Below, piece by piece: positions 30,365 to 39,315 of a stretch of DNA of 64,000 bases. The position numbers and the translations under genes are program-made. Source of the stretch: Leeuwenhoekiella sp. MAR_2009_132 (lineage in GTDB: Bacteria; Bacteroidota; Bacteroidia; Flavobacteriales; Flavobacteriaceae); the NCBI RefSeq assembly GCF_000687915.1, contig NZ_JHZY01000002.1:682001-746000 (forward strand), in the 5' to 3' direction. Each line of letters starts with the position of its first letter. Within the stretch, counting starts at the first letter, position 1. The notes beneath the pieces were generated by a model, which worked only from the letters and a program-made list of their open reading frames with translations, searched no databases and was not told where the DNA came from.

Positions 30365-30381
30365 AACGTTTAAAAACAAAA

Positions 30382-30407
30382 AAACCTGTAACTCGTGTTA
30401 CAGGTTT
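30382..30407 (-). terminator. Intrinsic terminator after the beta-oxidation operon
   Basis: A perfect 11-pair stem, AAACCTGTAAC (30382-30392) and GTTACAGGTTT (30397-30407), with a 4-base loop. On the minus strand a T-rich tract follows directly. It lies 35 bases after the acyl-CoA dehydrogenase stop. Confidence 0.85.
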
Positions 30408-30441
30408 AATTTTTTTAATCTTAAAATTTAGGAGTGAAAGA

Positions 30442-32250
30442 CTAAAACGGATATGTATTTTCTGAAGTTACTTTTTCAGCAATCAGGTTACGCAATGCAA
30501 CGACGTTAGGCTGATTTTGATATTTTGTAAAGCGCTTAAGACCCATAAGCATCATGCGTTGCTCATCACCTTCTGCAAAAGAAACGATACCTTCTTTTGC
30601 TTTTAAATTAATGGTGTCAACTGCGTGATACAGGTACAATTGAGCCATAGCGATTTGTTCTTTTTGAGTGTCTTCGCCAAAACGTTTTACATTCTTTTCG
30701 GTACGTAAAATGGTGCTTTCTGCCATATAAACCTCAATTAAAATATCTGAAGCAGCCATTAACAACTGCTGATGAGATTCTAAATCGGGTCCATATTTTT
30801 GAATTGCACTACCTGCGACCATTAAGAATACTTTCTTAAGTTTTGCAACCATAGCTTTTTCTTCTGATAGCACTTCAGAATAATCTGGGGTGTCAAAAGA
30901 AGGAATTCCTGTAAGCTCTTCACCAACAGCCATTGCCGGATTTAGAAGATCTACATGACCTTTCATAGCTTTTTTAACAAGCATTCCTACCGCGAGCATA
31001 CGGTTAATCTCATTAGTACCTTCGTAAATACGTGAGATACGTGCATCTCTCCAGGCAGCTTCCATAGGAGCATCTGCGCTAAAGCCCATACCCCCATAAA
31101 TCTGTATCCCTTCATCTGCGCAGCTTTGCATATCTTCTGAAGCAGCTACTTTAAGAATAGAACATTCTATCGCGTATTCTTCAACACCTTTAAGTTCGGC
31201 TTCAGAATGGCTTGCGCCTGCTTCAGTACGCATGGCTATGCGATCTTCAATATTTTTTGCAGCACGATAGGAGGCGCTTTCACACGCATAGGCATTAGTA
31301 GCCATCTCAGCCAGTTTAGATTTAATAGCACCAAATTTTGCAATAGGAGTATTAAACTGAACGCGCTCATTTGCATATTTTACACCCATATCAATCACGC
31401 GACGTTGTGCATCAAGACAAGCTGCAGCAAGCTTTATACGACCTACGTTAAGGGCATTCATTGCGATTTTAAAACCTTCGCCACGACCTGCAAGCATATT
31501 TTCTACAGGAACAACAGTATCGTTAAAAAATACCTGACGGGTAGAAGAGGAGTGAATACCCAATTTCTTTTCTTCCTCACCTAGAGAAATACCATTTGAA
31601 GGATCATTTTCTACGATAAACCCGGTAATATTTTTATCGTCTTCAATACGAGCGAAAACAATGAATACATTACAGAAACCTGCGTTTGAAATCCACATTT
31701 TCTGACCGTTAATCTTGTATGATTTTCCATCTGCAGAAAGTTCTGCTTTAGTCTTACCACTATTAGCATCAGAGCCTGCACCCGGTTCTGTAAGGCAATA
31801 TGCGCCAAACCATTCGCCGGTAGCTAATTTAGGAACGTATTGTTTCTTTTGTTCTTCGGTACCGTAAAGTGTGATAGGCATTGTACCAATACCGGTATGT
31901 GCACCAAAAGCGGTAGCGATAGAACCGGTTGCTCCAGAAATGTAATCGCAAACAAGCATTGTAGAAACAAAGCCCATCCCAAGACCATCATATTCTTCAG
32001 GAACAGCTATACCTAAAAGACCAAGTTCACCGGCTTTACGCATTACCTCTTCAGTAAGTGCATAATCTTTGTGCTCAAAACGTTCTTTATGAGGAACAAT
32101 CTCACGGTCTACAAACTCGATAACCGTTTCTTTCATCATTTTTTGCTCCTCAGAAAAATCTTCGGGAGTAAATACATCTTCACACGCGGTTTCTTTTACT
32201 AAGAACTGACCACCGCGTAAAATTTCTTTTTTGTCTGCTGTTTCTGCCAT
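30442..32250 (-). CDS. Acyl-CoA dehydrogenase (fatty-acid beta-oxidation)
   Basis: A 602-residue FAD enzyme for the first step of beta-oxidation. Visible: N-terminal helical part (LGLLGIAVPEEYDGLGMGFVS), AFGAHTGIGTMPITLYGTEEQK, the FAD signatures WFGAYCLTEPGAGSDA and MWISNAG, the middle block STRQVFFNDTVVPVENML, and RIYEGTNEINRM holding the usual catalytic glutamate. About 170 extra C-terminal residues, as in VLCAD-type proteins, indicate a long-chain enzyme, probably membrane-associated. It is the last gene of the MarR-fadB-fadA operon, with a four-helix-bundle gene inserted just before it. Confidence 0.95.
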   Translation of the reverse strand: MAETADKKEILRGGQFLVKETACEDVFTPEDFSEEQKMMKETVIEFVDREIVPHKERFEHKDYALTEEVMRKAGELGLLGIAVPEEYDGLGMGFVSTMLVCDYISGATGSIATAFGAHTGIGTMPITLYGTEEQKKQYVPKLATGEWFGAYCLTEPGAGSDANSGKTKAELSADGKSYKINGQKMWISNAGFCNVFIVFARIEDDKNITGFIVENDPSNGISLGEEEKKLGIHSSSTRQVFFNDTVVPVENMLAGRGEGFKIAMNALNVGRIKLAAACLDAQRRVIDMGVKYANERVQFNTPIAKFGAIKSKLAEMATNAYACESASYRAAKNIEDRIAMRTEAGASHSEAELKGVEEYAIECSILKVAASEDMQSCADEGIQIYGGMGFSADAPMEAAWRDARISRIYEGTNEINRMLAVGMLVKKAMKGHVDLLNPAMAVGEELTGIPSFDTPDYSEVLSEEKAMVAKLKKVFLMVAGSAIQKYGPDLESHQQLLMAASDILIEVYMAESTILRTEKNVKRFGEDTQKEQIAMAQLYLYHAVDTINLKAKEGIVSFAEGDEQRMMLMGLKRFTKYQNQPNVVALRNLIAEKVTSENTYPF

Positions 32251-32301
32251 TTTTTTATTTTTAAGAATAAAGAAAAGAGAAAAAAGAGAATGGATTAGTG
32301 G

Positions 32302-32658
32302 CTATAAACCATTTTGAAAACCCATCGTCATTTTTTGCCATTCCTGTATTTTAGTTTCTAATTCGTTTAATGTTTTATCGTTGATGTAATTTTTATGTCG
32401 AGCTATAAGTAACTGGGTTCCCAATTCAAAAGATGATCCAAGCGCATAATCTATAAACGTGCTAAAAGCTTTATCCGTTCTGGATGATCCTTCAGAAATA
32501 TTACTTGGGATTGAAGTTGCACATCGGCTTATTTGTGAGGTTAGGTCAAATCTTTCATGCTTTGGAAACTTTTCAACTAAATCTGAAATATCACAAGCTA
32601 TTTCTAAACCTAAAGACCAAATTTTCAAATTTTTATAATTATGTCTTTTTCTCATCAT
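32302..32658 (-). CDS. Four-helix-bundle protein (S23-type), copy 1
   Basis: 118 residues with the S23/four-helix-bundle signature YKNLKIWSLGLEIACDIS, FDLTSQISRCATSIPSNISEG and GSSFELGTQL. The family was first known from ORFs inside intervening sequences of 23S rRNA genes; in Bacteroidota the genes also occur singly between unrelated genes. Its biochemical role is not established. Here it separates the thiolase from the acyl-CoA dehydrogenase in the same operon. It is clearly homologous to the second copy at 33939 but diverged, so it is not a fresh duplication. Confidence 0.88.
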   Translation of the reverse strand: MMRKRHNYKNLKIWSLGLEIACDISDLVEKFPKHERFDLTSQISRCATSIPSNISEGSSRTDKAFSTFIDYALGSSFELGTQLLIARHKNYINDKTLNELETKIQEWQKMTMGFQNGL

Positions 32659-32706
32659 TATAAAACTCTTTAGTCTTTTCTCTTTCTTCTAAATATCTAT
32701 AGTCTA
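32659..32706 (-). repeat. TAGACTA-type microrepeat after the thiolase stop
   Basis: On the minus strand TAGACTA (32700-32706) starts with the thiolase TAG stop codon and is followed by TAGATATTTAGAAG and later AGACTAAAG before the four-helix-bundle ATG. It is the same word as after the genes ending at 33939 and 34339. Confidence 0.55.
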
Positions 32707-33894
32707 GTTGAGAAACTCATAAACCCCTGCTGCTCCCTGGCCGGTACCTACGCACATGGTAACAACGCCGTATTTACCTTTCATATCGCGTTTGCGCATT
32801 TCATCAAATAATTGAACTGAAAGTTTAGCACCGGTACATCCTAGTGGGTGACCCAGTGCAATGGCACCACCATTTACATTAACGATATCTGGATTTAAAC
32901 CCAGTTCTCTAATAACTGCAAGGGATTGCGAAGCGAAAGCTTCATTAAGTTCCATAAGGCTGATATCATTTTGAGTTAGGCCTGCTTGTTTTAAAGCTTT
33001 AGGAATAGCTTTTACAGGACCTATTCCCATAATACGAGGCTCAACACCTACGGCTGCAAAGTTTACCATACGAGCAATAGGTTCTAGATTTAATTCTTTA
33101 ACCATCTCTTCGCTCATAACCAGTACAAAAGCTGCACCATCACTCATTTGAGAAGAGTTACCTGCGGTTACGCTTCCGCCTTCGGCGAAAACAGGACGTA
33201 ATTTTGCAAGAATCTCTAGTTTAGTATCTGCACGCGGACCTTCATCTTTTTTTACCGTATAGGTTTTAGTTTCTTTTTTGCCTGAAGCATTTACGAAGGT
33301 ATGCTCTACATCAATAGGTACAATCTGATCGTCAAATCGTCCTTCAGCCTGTGCTTTTAAAGCTTTCTGGTGAGAATTAAAGGCAAACTCATCCTGATCT
33401 TCACGAGAAACATTAAACTGATTTGCAACTGCTTCTGCAGTTAATCCCATTCCCCAGTAATAATCTTCATTTCCCGCTTTTGCTACTTTATAATCTGGTA
33501 CCGGTTTGTAACCACCCATAGGTATGTAGCTCATACTTTCTGCACCACCGGCGATAATACAACTTGCCATACCCGCCTGTATTTTTGCTGATGCCATAGC
33601 GATTGTCTCAACCCCAGATGCGCAATAACGGTTAACGGTCACACCAGGAACGTCTTCAACCTTTAAACCCATTAAAGAGATTAAACGTGCTACGTTAAGA
33701 CCTTGTTCGGCCTCGGGCATTGCATTACCTACCATAACATCGTCAATACGTGTCTTGTCGAAATTAGGTAGCTCATTCATCATATACTCGATGGTTTCTG
33801 CTGCAAGTTCATCTGGTCTTTTAAAACGGAACAATCCGCGGGGAGCTTTCCCCACAGCTGTTCTGTATGCTTTTACTATATATGCTGTTTTCAT
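32704..33894 (-). CDS. fadA: Acetyl-CoA C-acyltransferase (3-ketoacyl-CoA thiolase)
   Basis: A 396-residue thiolase. The nucleophile C91 is in [15 protein letters not shown], the histidine in [15 protein letters not shown] and the second cysteine in [11 protein letters not shown]. The length and the [24 protein letters not shown] blocks are normal for the degradative thiolase that cleaves 3-ketoacyl-CoA into acetyl-CoA and shortened acyl-CoA. It is co-transcribed with fadB upstream, with one four-helix-bundle gene on each side, and under the MarR gene at the head of the operon. Confidence 0.96.
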   Translation of the reverse strand: MKTAYIVKAYRTAVGKAPRGLFRFKRPDELAAETIEYMMNELPNFDKTRIDDVMVGNAMPEAEQGLNVARLISLMGLKVEDVPGVTVNRYCASGVETIAMASAKIQAGMASCIIAGGAESMSYIPMGGYKPVPDYKVAKAGNEDYYWGMGLTAEAVANQFNVSREDQDEFAFNSHQKALKAQAEGRFDDQIVPIDVEHTFVNASGKKETKTYTVKKDEGPRADTKLEILAKLRPVFAEGGSVTAGNSSQMSDGAAFVLVMSEEMVKELNLEPIARMVNFAAVGVEPRIMGIGPVKAIPKALKQAGLTQNDISLMELNEAFASQSLAVIRELGLNPDIVNVNGGAIALGHPLGCTGAKLSVQLFDEMRKRDMKGKYGVVTMCVGTGQGAAGVYEFLN

Positions 33895-33941
33895 TGTTTA
33901 GATTTTAGATTCTAGACATGAGATTTGAGATCTTTAGTCTA
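33895..33941 (-). repeat. TAGACTA-type microrepeat after four-helix-bundle copy 2
   Basis: On the minus strand TAGACTA (33935-33941) begins with the TAG stop of the four-helix-bundle gene. Degenerate AGATCT, TCTAGAATC and TAAAATCTAAA words fill the rest of the gap up to the thiolase ATG. Confidence 0.55.
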
Positions 33942-34295
33942 TTGTGAAAATTTCTTTATTAGCGTATAATTCATTTTTTGAACCTCTTCTAATTGTTGTA
34001 GGATATTTAAAAGTTGTTCATTTTCAGATATAAGGCCTAAGCGTTGCGACAAAACAAGCTGTGTATATAGCTCATTAGAAGAGCCGCTTGCAATTCCTAA
34101 AAAATTTTTAAACTCACCATTTGTATTTCTCCCAGCTCCTTCTGCAATATTGGAAGGTATACTCACGGCACTTCTTCTAATTTGACTTGTTAAACCAAAC
34201 TTCTCTTCCTTTGGAAAGTAAGCAGAAATTAAATAGGTGCTTTCAGCGATATCCATCGATTTCTGCCAAATCTTGAGTTCTTGAAAATTGTGCAT
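33939..34295 (-). CDS. Four-helix-bundle protein (S23-type), copy 2
   Basis: 118 residues with FQELKIWQKSMDIAEST, FGLTSQIRRSAVSIPSNIAEG and GSSNELYTQLVLSQ, the best match here to the S23/four-helix-bundle consensus. It lies between fadB and fadA on the same strand. Both flanking gaps carry TAGACTA words. The function is unknown; the family is treated as a small helical, possibly nucleic-acid-associated protein that spreads as a cassette. Its insertion does not disrupt any beta-oxidation gene. Confidence 0.9.
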   Translation of the reverse strand: MHNFQELKIWQKSMDIAESTYLISAYFPKEEKFGLTSQIRRSAVSIPSNIAEGAGRNTNGEFKNFLGIASGSSNELYTQLVLSQRLGLISENEQLLNILQQLEEVQKMNYTLIKKFSQ

Positions 34296-34341
34296 AGGTT
34301 TTATTTTAGTCTATGGTCTTATATCTAATGTCTCTAGTCTA
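34296..34341 (-). repeat. TAGACTA-type microrepeats after the fadB stop
   Basis: TAGACTA on the minus strand occurs twice: at 34335-34341, where the fadB TAG stop codon (34339-34341) is its first codon, and at 34307-34313. Degenerate copies lie between them. The gap separates fadB from four-helix-bundle copy 2. Confidence 0.55.
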
Positions 34342-36747
34342 ATTTCTTAGCGGTTTCCCTTTTTGGATCATATGCTGTAAACGCTCTAAAGTTTTGCGTT
34401 CTCCACAAAGACTTAAAAATGCTTCACGCTCGAGGTCTAACAGGTATTGCTCACTTACATAAGAAGCTTCAGATAAATCGCCACCTGCCATTACATAAGC
34501 AAGCTTGTTTGCGATTTTCTTATCGTGGTCACTTATATATTTACCGGCATTCATCTGGTCTGTTCCTACGTAAAAAGCACCCAGAGCTTGTTTACCCAGT
34601 ACTTTAATATCTGTGCGTGGTATCGGTTTTGTGTATCCCTGATCTGCCATAAATTTAGCAACCTCTTTAGCCGCTGCGATCTGGCGATTTTTGTTAACCA
34701 CGACAATATCTTTACCGTGTTTAAGAATGCCTAGATCATACGCCTCATATGCAGAAGTAGAAACCTTAGCCATACCTATAGCTAGGAAATACTCACGTAG
34801 TCTATTAAGTTCTACATCATCTTTATGAAATGTTTCTGAAGCTCTTAATGCCATTTCTTTAGAACCACCACCGCCGGGAATCACCCCAACGCCAAATTCT
34901 ACTAACCCTATATAGCTCTCTGCAGCTGCTACTACACGATCTGCGTGTAAAGTCATTTCACAACCGCCACCTAAAGTCATTGCGTGTGGTGCAACTACAG
35001 TAGGAATAGAAGAGTAACGCAAGCGCATACAACTATCTTGAAAATATTTTACAGCTGCGTTAAGTTCATCATATTCTTGTTCTGCAGCCATCATAAAAAT
35101 CATTCCAATGTTTGCACCTACTGAAAAGTTTTTACCCTGATTGGAAACTACTAATCCTGCGAAGTCTTTTTCGGCCATATCAATCGCTCTATTTAAACCG
35201 GCAAGTACATCGCCTCCAATAGAGTTCATTTTTGAACGGAATTCCAGATTTAAAATACCATCACCAAGATCTTCAACAACAACACCACTGTTTTTAAAGA
35301 CTTGTTTTGATTCACGAATGTTATCTAAAATGATAAAGCCGTCCTGACCTGGTTTTTTGATGTATTCTTTCTTCGGAATGTCGTAGTAAAAAGTACTTCC
35401 TTCTTTAACAGAATAGAATGAATTTTTGCCGGAAGAAACCAGTTCTGAAACCCAGGCAGCTACTTCATAACCTTCTGCTTTCATCAGCTCAATTCCTTTC
35501 TCAACACCTACAGCATCCCAAATTTGAAAGGGGCCGTGTTCCCAGCCGTATCCGGCGCGCATTGCATCATCTATTTTATAAAGTTCGTCTGTGATTTCCG
35601 GAATACGATTTTGTACATAGGCAAATAATCCTGCAAAATTCTTACGGAAAAATTCACCTGCTTTATCTTTTCCTTTAATTAAAACAGGAAAACGATCTAT
35701 AACATTGTCAATAGATTTTGTAAGTTCTAACGTGGTAAATGAAGCGCGTTTGTTTGCACGATATTCCATCGTACCTAAATCTAGCGTTTGAATCTCACTA
35801 GAACCATCTTCATTTCTTATCTTTTTATAAAACCCTTGTCCGGTTTTGCTACCCAGCCATTTTTTATCGTGCATTAAGTCGATGTAGTTAGGCAACGTAA
35901 AAAGTTCTTTACGCTCATCGTCTTTTACATTCTCACGTATACCGTTAGCAACGTGAACTAAAGTGTCAAGACCTACGACATCTACTGTACGGAATGTAGC
36001 TGATTTAGGGCGACCTATTACAGGACCGGTTAATTTATCAACTTCTTCAACGGTCATTCCTAATTCTTCAACCGTATGAAATAAGCTCATAATACTGAAT
36101 GTACCCACGCGGTTTCCAATAAACGCCGGAGTATCTTTTGCAACTACCGAAGTTTTACCTAAGAATTTTTCGCCGTAGGCATTTAAAAATTCAAGAACTT
36201 CAGGATCTGTTTTAGGTCCCGGAATTATTTCAAAGAGATCTAAGTAACGAGCCGGGTTGAAAAAATGCGTTCCGCAAAAATGCTTCTGAAAATCTTCACT
36301 ACGACCTTCACTCATAAATTGTATAGGAATACCTGATGTGTTTGAAGTAATCAAGGTTCCCGGAGTTCGGTGTTTATCTAAATTTTCGAAAACCTGTTTC
36401 TTGATATCAAGGCGTTCGATTACCACTTCAATAATCCAATCTACGTGCTTTACCTTTGCAATATCATCTTCCATATTACCGGTGGTAATGCGTTTAGCAA
36501 AATCTGGATGGTAAATAGGAGAGGGTTTTGATTTTAAAGAATTAGTAAGGTGATCGTTTACTAATCTATTACGAACTACTTTATCTTCTAAAGTAAGTCC
36601 TTTTGCTTGTTCTTTATCGGTAAGTTCTCTGGGAACTATATCGAGCAGTAGTACTTCGACTCCTATATTAGCAAAATGACAAGCGATACCGCTTCCCATA
36701 ATACCAGAGCCTATAACTGCAACTTTGTTTATACGTCTTTTACTCAT
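34339..36747 (-). CDS. fadB: 3-hydroxyacyl-CoA dehydrogenase / enoyl-CoA hydratase fusion
   Basis: An 802-residue bifunctional beta-oxidation enzyme. Domain order is dehydrogenase first: Rossmann motif VAVIGSGIMGSGIACHFAN, CGTHFFNPARYLDLFEIIPG, DTPAFIGNRVG (about 1-310), then C-terminal dehydrogenase-like helical segments (GYGWEHGPFQIWDAVG). The enoyl-CoA hydratase part follows (about 495-700: SNQGKNFSVGANIGM, TLGGGCEMTLHADRVVAAAESYIGLVE, GVIPGGGGSKEMALR). This order is the reverse of E. coli FadB but usual in Bacteroidota. The start codon overlaps the MarR stop as ATGA (36744-36747), so translation is coupled to the regulator. Confidence 0.95.
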   Translation of the reverse strand: MSKRRINKVAVIGSGIMGSGIACHFANIGVEVLLLDIVPRELTDKEQAKGLTLEDKVVRNRLVNDHLTNSLKSKPSPIYHPDFAKRITTGNMEDDIAKVKHVDWIIEVVIERLDIKKQVFENLDKHRTPGTLITSNTSGIPIQFMSEGRSEDFQKHFCGTHFFNPARYLDLFEIIPGPKTDPEVLEFLNAYGEKFLGKTSVVAKDTPAFIGNRVGTFSIMSLFHTVEELGMTVEEVDKLTGPVIGRPKSATFRTVDVVGLDTLVHVANGIRENVKDDERKELFTLPNYIDLMHDKKWLGSKTGQGFYKKIRNEDGSSEIQTLDLGTMEYRANKRASFTTLELTKSIDNVIDRFPVLIKGKDKAGEFFRKNFAGLFAYVQNRIPEITDELYKIDDAMRAGYGWEHGPFQIWDAVGVEKGIELMKAEGYEVAAWVSELVSSGKNSFYSVKEGSTFYYDIPKKEYIKKPGQDGFIILDNIRESKQVFKNSGVVVEDLGDGILNLEFRSKMNSIGGDVLAGLNRAIDMAEKDFAGLVVSNQGKNFSVGANIGMIFMMAAEQEYDELNAAVKYFQDSCMRLRYSSIPTVVAPHAMTLGGGCEMTLHADRVVAAAESYIGLVEFGVGVIPGGGGSKEMALRASETFHKDDVELNRLREYFLAIGMAKVSTSAYEAYDLGILKHGKDIVVVNKNRQIAAAKEVAKFMADQGYTKPIPRTDIKVLGKQALGAFYVGTDQMNAGKYISDHDKKIANKLAYVMAGGDLSEASYVSEQYLLDLEREAFLSLCGERKTLERLQHMIQKGKPLRN

Positions 36748-37208
36748 TGTTTTATAGTAGTTTCAGATGTGTTATAAATTTTTTTATTCTGTATCAAATC
36801 ATTGATGACGTGAATGACTTCAAAAAAATGTTCGATTTTTTGACTGTCTATATTATTTCTAACAGCATCATTAAACCGAAGGACTCTATTTTTACTAAAA
36901 TCTCTATTTTCTTTACCAAATTCGGTTAAGAAAATAAGAACTCCACGACCATCAGCAGGATTGGGTTTGCGTACGATTAAACCGCGCTCTTCCATAGACT
37001 TTAACGTTCTTGAAAGGCTTGTAGCTTCCATCCCCATTTTAGGTCCCAATGCTGTAGAAGGCGTACCTTCTTCAGGATCTATACTTAATAAAGCAAATCC
37101 TGTAGCCATCGTACTATCTAACTGAGCAGCCTGCTCGTTATACATTTTTGTAATAGCCTGCCAAGTTGCTCTCAGCGCGTGATCTATTGTGATATCTTTT
37201 TTACTCAT
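36744..37208 (-). CDS. MarR-family transcriptional regulator of beta-oxidation
   Basis: 154 residues with a winged-helix MarR core: ALRATWQAITKMYNEQ (dimer helix), the recognition region KMGMEATSLSRTLKSMEERGLIVRK and the wing NPADGRGVLIFLTEFG. First gene of the operon, overlapping fadB by 4 bases. The position suggests it controls its own operon in response to an acyl-CoA or fatty acid, as FadR-like MarR proteins do elsewhere; the ligand is inferred. A palindrome lies 30 bases upstream of its ATG. Confidence 0.9.
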   Translation of the reverse strand: MSKKDITIDHALRATWQAITKMYNEQAAQLDSTMATGFALLSIDPEEGTPSTALGPKMGMEATSLSRTLKSMEERGLIVRKPNPADGRGVLIFLTEFGKENRDFSKNRVLRFNDAVRNNIDSQKIEHFFEVIHVINDLIQNKKIYNTSETTIKQ

Positions 37209-37217
37209 ACGTTTGCG

Positions 37218-37249
37218 TAAAGTTAAAAAAATAATACTATGCGTGCATA
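37218..37249 (-). promoter_or_regulatory. Putative promoter and operator of the MarR-fadB operon
   Basis: The interrupted palindrome TATGCgtGCATA (37238-37249) is a fitting half-site pair for a MarR dimer. On the minus strand TAACTTTA (37218-37225), close to the TAnnTTTG -7 consensus, lies 12 bases downstream, so a bound repressor would cover the promoter. Confidence 0.42.
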
Positions 37250-37311
37250 ATAAATGTAATAAATTTTACGAGATTAACATTTCATATGTTAGGAGAGCGG
37301 TATATTCATAA

Positions 37312-37339
37312 AAAAACTCCTTATTTCTAAGGAGTTTTT
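37312..37339 (-). terminator. Intrinsic terminator after the acyl-CoA synthetase
   Basis: A 12-pair stem, AAAAACTCCTTA (37312-37323) and TAAGGAGTTTTT (37328-37339), with a TTTC loop, 3 bases after the end of the gene at 37343. It separates this gene from the MarR operon. Confidence 0.85.
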
Positions 37340-37342
37340 CAA

Positions 37343-39112
37343 TTAATTATGTTCGTAAATTTTGTTGTATTGCTCAATATACATTTGTTTCACAATACGT
37401 CTTTTAAGTTTCATCGTAGGAGTAAGGTGGCCTGAGTCTATGCTCCATTCATCTGGAGTAAGTTCAATTTTCTTAATACGTTCCCATTTACCAAACTTCT
37501 CGTTATATAAGTCTACATCTTCTTGAATACGTTTAATTACTTCAGGATTTGTAGCCAGGTCCTTTCTAGTAGTACCTATATCAATACCTTTCTTTTTAGC
37601 CCATTCGGTCACAAATTCAAAGTTAGGCTGTATAAATGCAGCAGGCATTTTCTCGCCTTCACCTACAACCATAATATGCTCGATAAAGCGAGATTGCTTC
37701 ATTGCATTTTCTATAAGTTGTGGTGCTACATATTTACCGCCGCTTGTTTTAAACATTTCTTTTTTACGATCTGTAATTTTCAAGAAACCCTGTGTGTCAA
37801 TTTCTCCTATATCACCGGTATGAAAATAACCGTTTATCAAAACTTCATCTGTTTTCTCAGTGTCTTTATAATAGCCTATCATTACCTGCGGACCTTTGAT
37901 TAGAATCTCACCATCCTCGGCGATTTTCACTTCAGTCTGCGGAATAGGTTTCCCTACGGTTCCTATTTTAAATCCTTCATTACGCATATCGTTTACAGAA
38001 ATTACCGGAGAAGTTTCGGTTAGACCGTAACCTTCCATAACTGCAATGTCTGCCGCATTAAATACACGCGCCAGTCTAGGTTGTAAAGCAGCACTACCTG
38101 AAGCAATTACTTTTAAGTTTCCACCTAATGCTTCCTGCCATTTGCTAAAAATTAATTTACGGGCAAGGGCAAGCTTCTGCTCATACCACCAGCCGTTTTG
38201 ACCGTAAGGTTCATATTCTAGACCAAGTTCTACAGCCCAGAAAAATAGCTTTTTCTTTACGCCTGTTAAATCGGCTCCCTTTGCAATAATTTTATCATAT
38301 ACCTTTTCTAAAAGGCGTGGTACAGCAGTCATTACTTCTGGCTTAACCTCTTTTAAGTTTTCACTTATTGTTTCTAAGCTTTCTGCAAAATAGATACTTA
38401 CACCGCTATACTGGTAAAGGTACATTAGCATACGCTCATAAATATGACATACCGGAAGAAAGCTCAATGCCTGACTTTTACCAGGAATTATAGGGAAGCG
38501 GCTTGCACTGTTTAGCGCATTTGAAGCAACGTTTTTATGACTCAACATAACCCCTTTTGGCTTACCCGTGGTTCCTGAAGTATATATTAAAGTAGCAAGA
38601 TCATCTTCACTAACAGCTTCTTTCAATTTTTCTACCTCCGGTTGCAATTGGGTATCTGCCTCCTTAACTTCTTCCCAGTTTGGACATCCCTCAATGGTAT
38701 CAAAACAATAAATACCCTTTAAAGAGGGAACATTATCTTTTATGGCATTAAGTTTATCTAAAACTTCTTTATCTGAAACAAAACAATAGCTCGATTCACT
38801 GTGATTGAGTACATACTCATACTCTTCTTCTGAAATAGTAGGATATACCGGTACATTTTGAGCACCTAATTGCAGGATACCAATGTCCATAATATTCCAT
38901 TCAGTACGGTTTGAAGAAGAGATTACGGCAATTTTATCGTTAGGTTTTACGCCTAGTTTTAAAAGACCACGGCTTATCGCATTTGCCTGATCTATATAGG
39001 ATTGTGTAGTTGTAGCTACCCACTCCCCATTGTATTTAGTTACTAGAGCTTTTTCTAGTTTATACTTCTCAAGCTGGTAGTATGGGAAGTCAAAGAGACG
39101 TTTAGGTTCCAT
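37343..39112 (-). CDS. fadD: Long-chain acyl-CoA synthetase (AMP-forming)
   Basis: A 589-residue ANL-family enzyme that activates fatty acids with ATP and CoA. The P-loop-like A3 motif is ATLIYTSGTTGKPKGVMLSH. Other family blocks: FLPVCHIYERMLMYLYQYSG, VIASGSAALQPRLARVF, MEGYGLTETSPVISVN, YFHTGDIGEIDTQGFLKITDRKKEMFKTSGGKYVAP and the C-terminal HLTPTMKLKRRIVKQMY. The extended C-terminal end is typical of long-chain (FAA1/ACSL-like) synthetases. It lies upstream of the MarR operon on the same strand but has its own terminator, so it is a separate unit supplying that pathway. Confidence 0.95.
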   Translation of the reverse strand: MEPKRLFDFPYYQLEKYKLEKALVTKYNGEWVATTTQSYIDQANAISRGLLKLGVKPNDKIAVISSSNRTEWNIMDIGILQLGAQNVPVYPTISEEEYEYVLNHSESSYCFVSDKEVLDKLNAIKDNVPSLKGIYCFDTIEGCPNWEEVKEADTQLQPEVEKLKEAVSEDDLATLIYTSGTTGKPKGVMLSHKNVASNALNSASRFPIIPGKSQALSFLPVCHIYERMLMYLYQYSGVSIYFAESLETISENLKEVKPEVMTAVPRLLEKVYDKIIAKGADLTGVKKKLFFWAVELGLEYEPYGQNGWWYEQKLALARKLIFSKWQEALGGNLKVIASGSAALQPRLARVFNAADIAVMEGYGLTETSPVISVNDMRNEGFKIGTVGKPIPQTEVKIAEDGEILIKGPQVMIGYYKDTEKTDEVLINGYFHTGDIGEIDTQGFLKITDRKKEMFKTSGGKYVAPQLIENAMKQSRFIEHIMVVGEGEKMPAAFIQPNFEFVTEWAKKKGIDIGTTRKDLATNPEVIKRIQEDVDLYNEKFGKWERIKKIELTPDEWSIDSGHLTPTMKLKRRIVKQMYIEQYNKIYEHN

Positions 39113-39315
39113 AGGTTGTCTTATAGGGTTTATCTTGCAAAATAGGAAATTTGACCACTATATTCTACGTTTTTAAAAAAAATTACAACGTTGTAATACG
39201 AATATCAAAATAGCATAGATTTTTAGACTAAGCTCTTCATAGGATTATATTATGCATCTATGTACCCTGCATTTATTGATTCAATACATTTAAAAATACT
39301 AACAGCTTTTCAAGA

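Noticed and set aside
31207..31584. Plus-strand ORF under the acyl-CoA dehydrogenase
   Set aside because: Fully inside a strongly conserved gene on the opposite strand; no domain or signal of its own.
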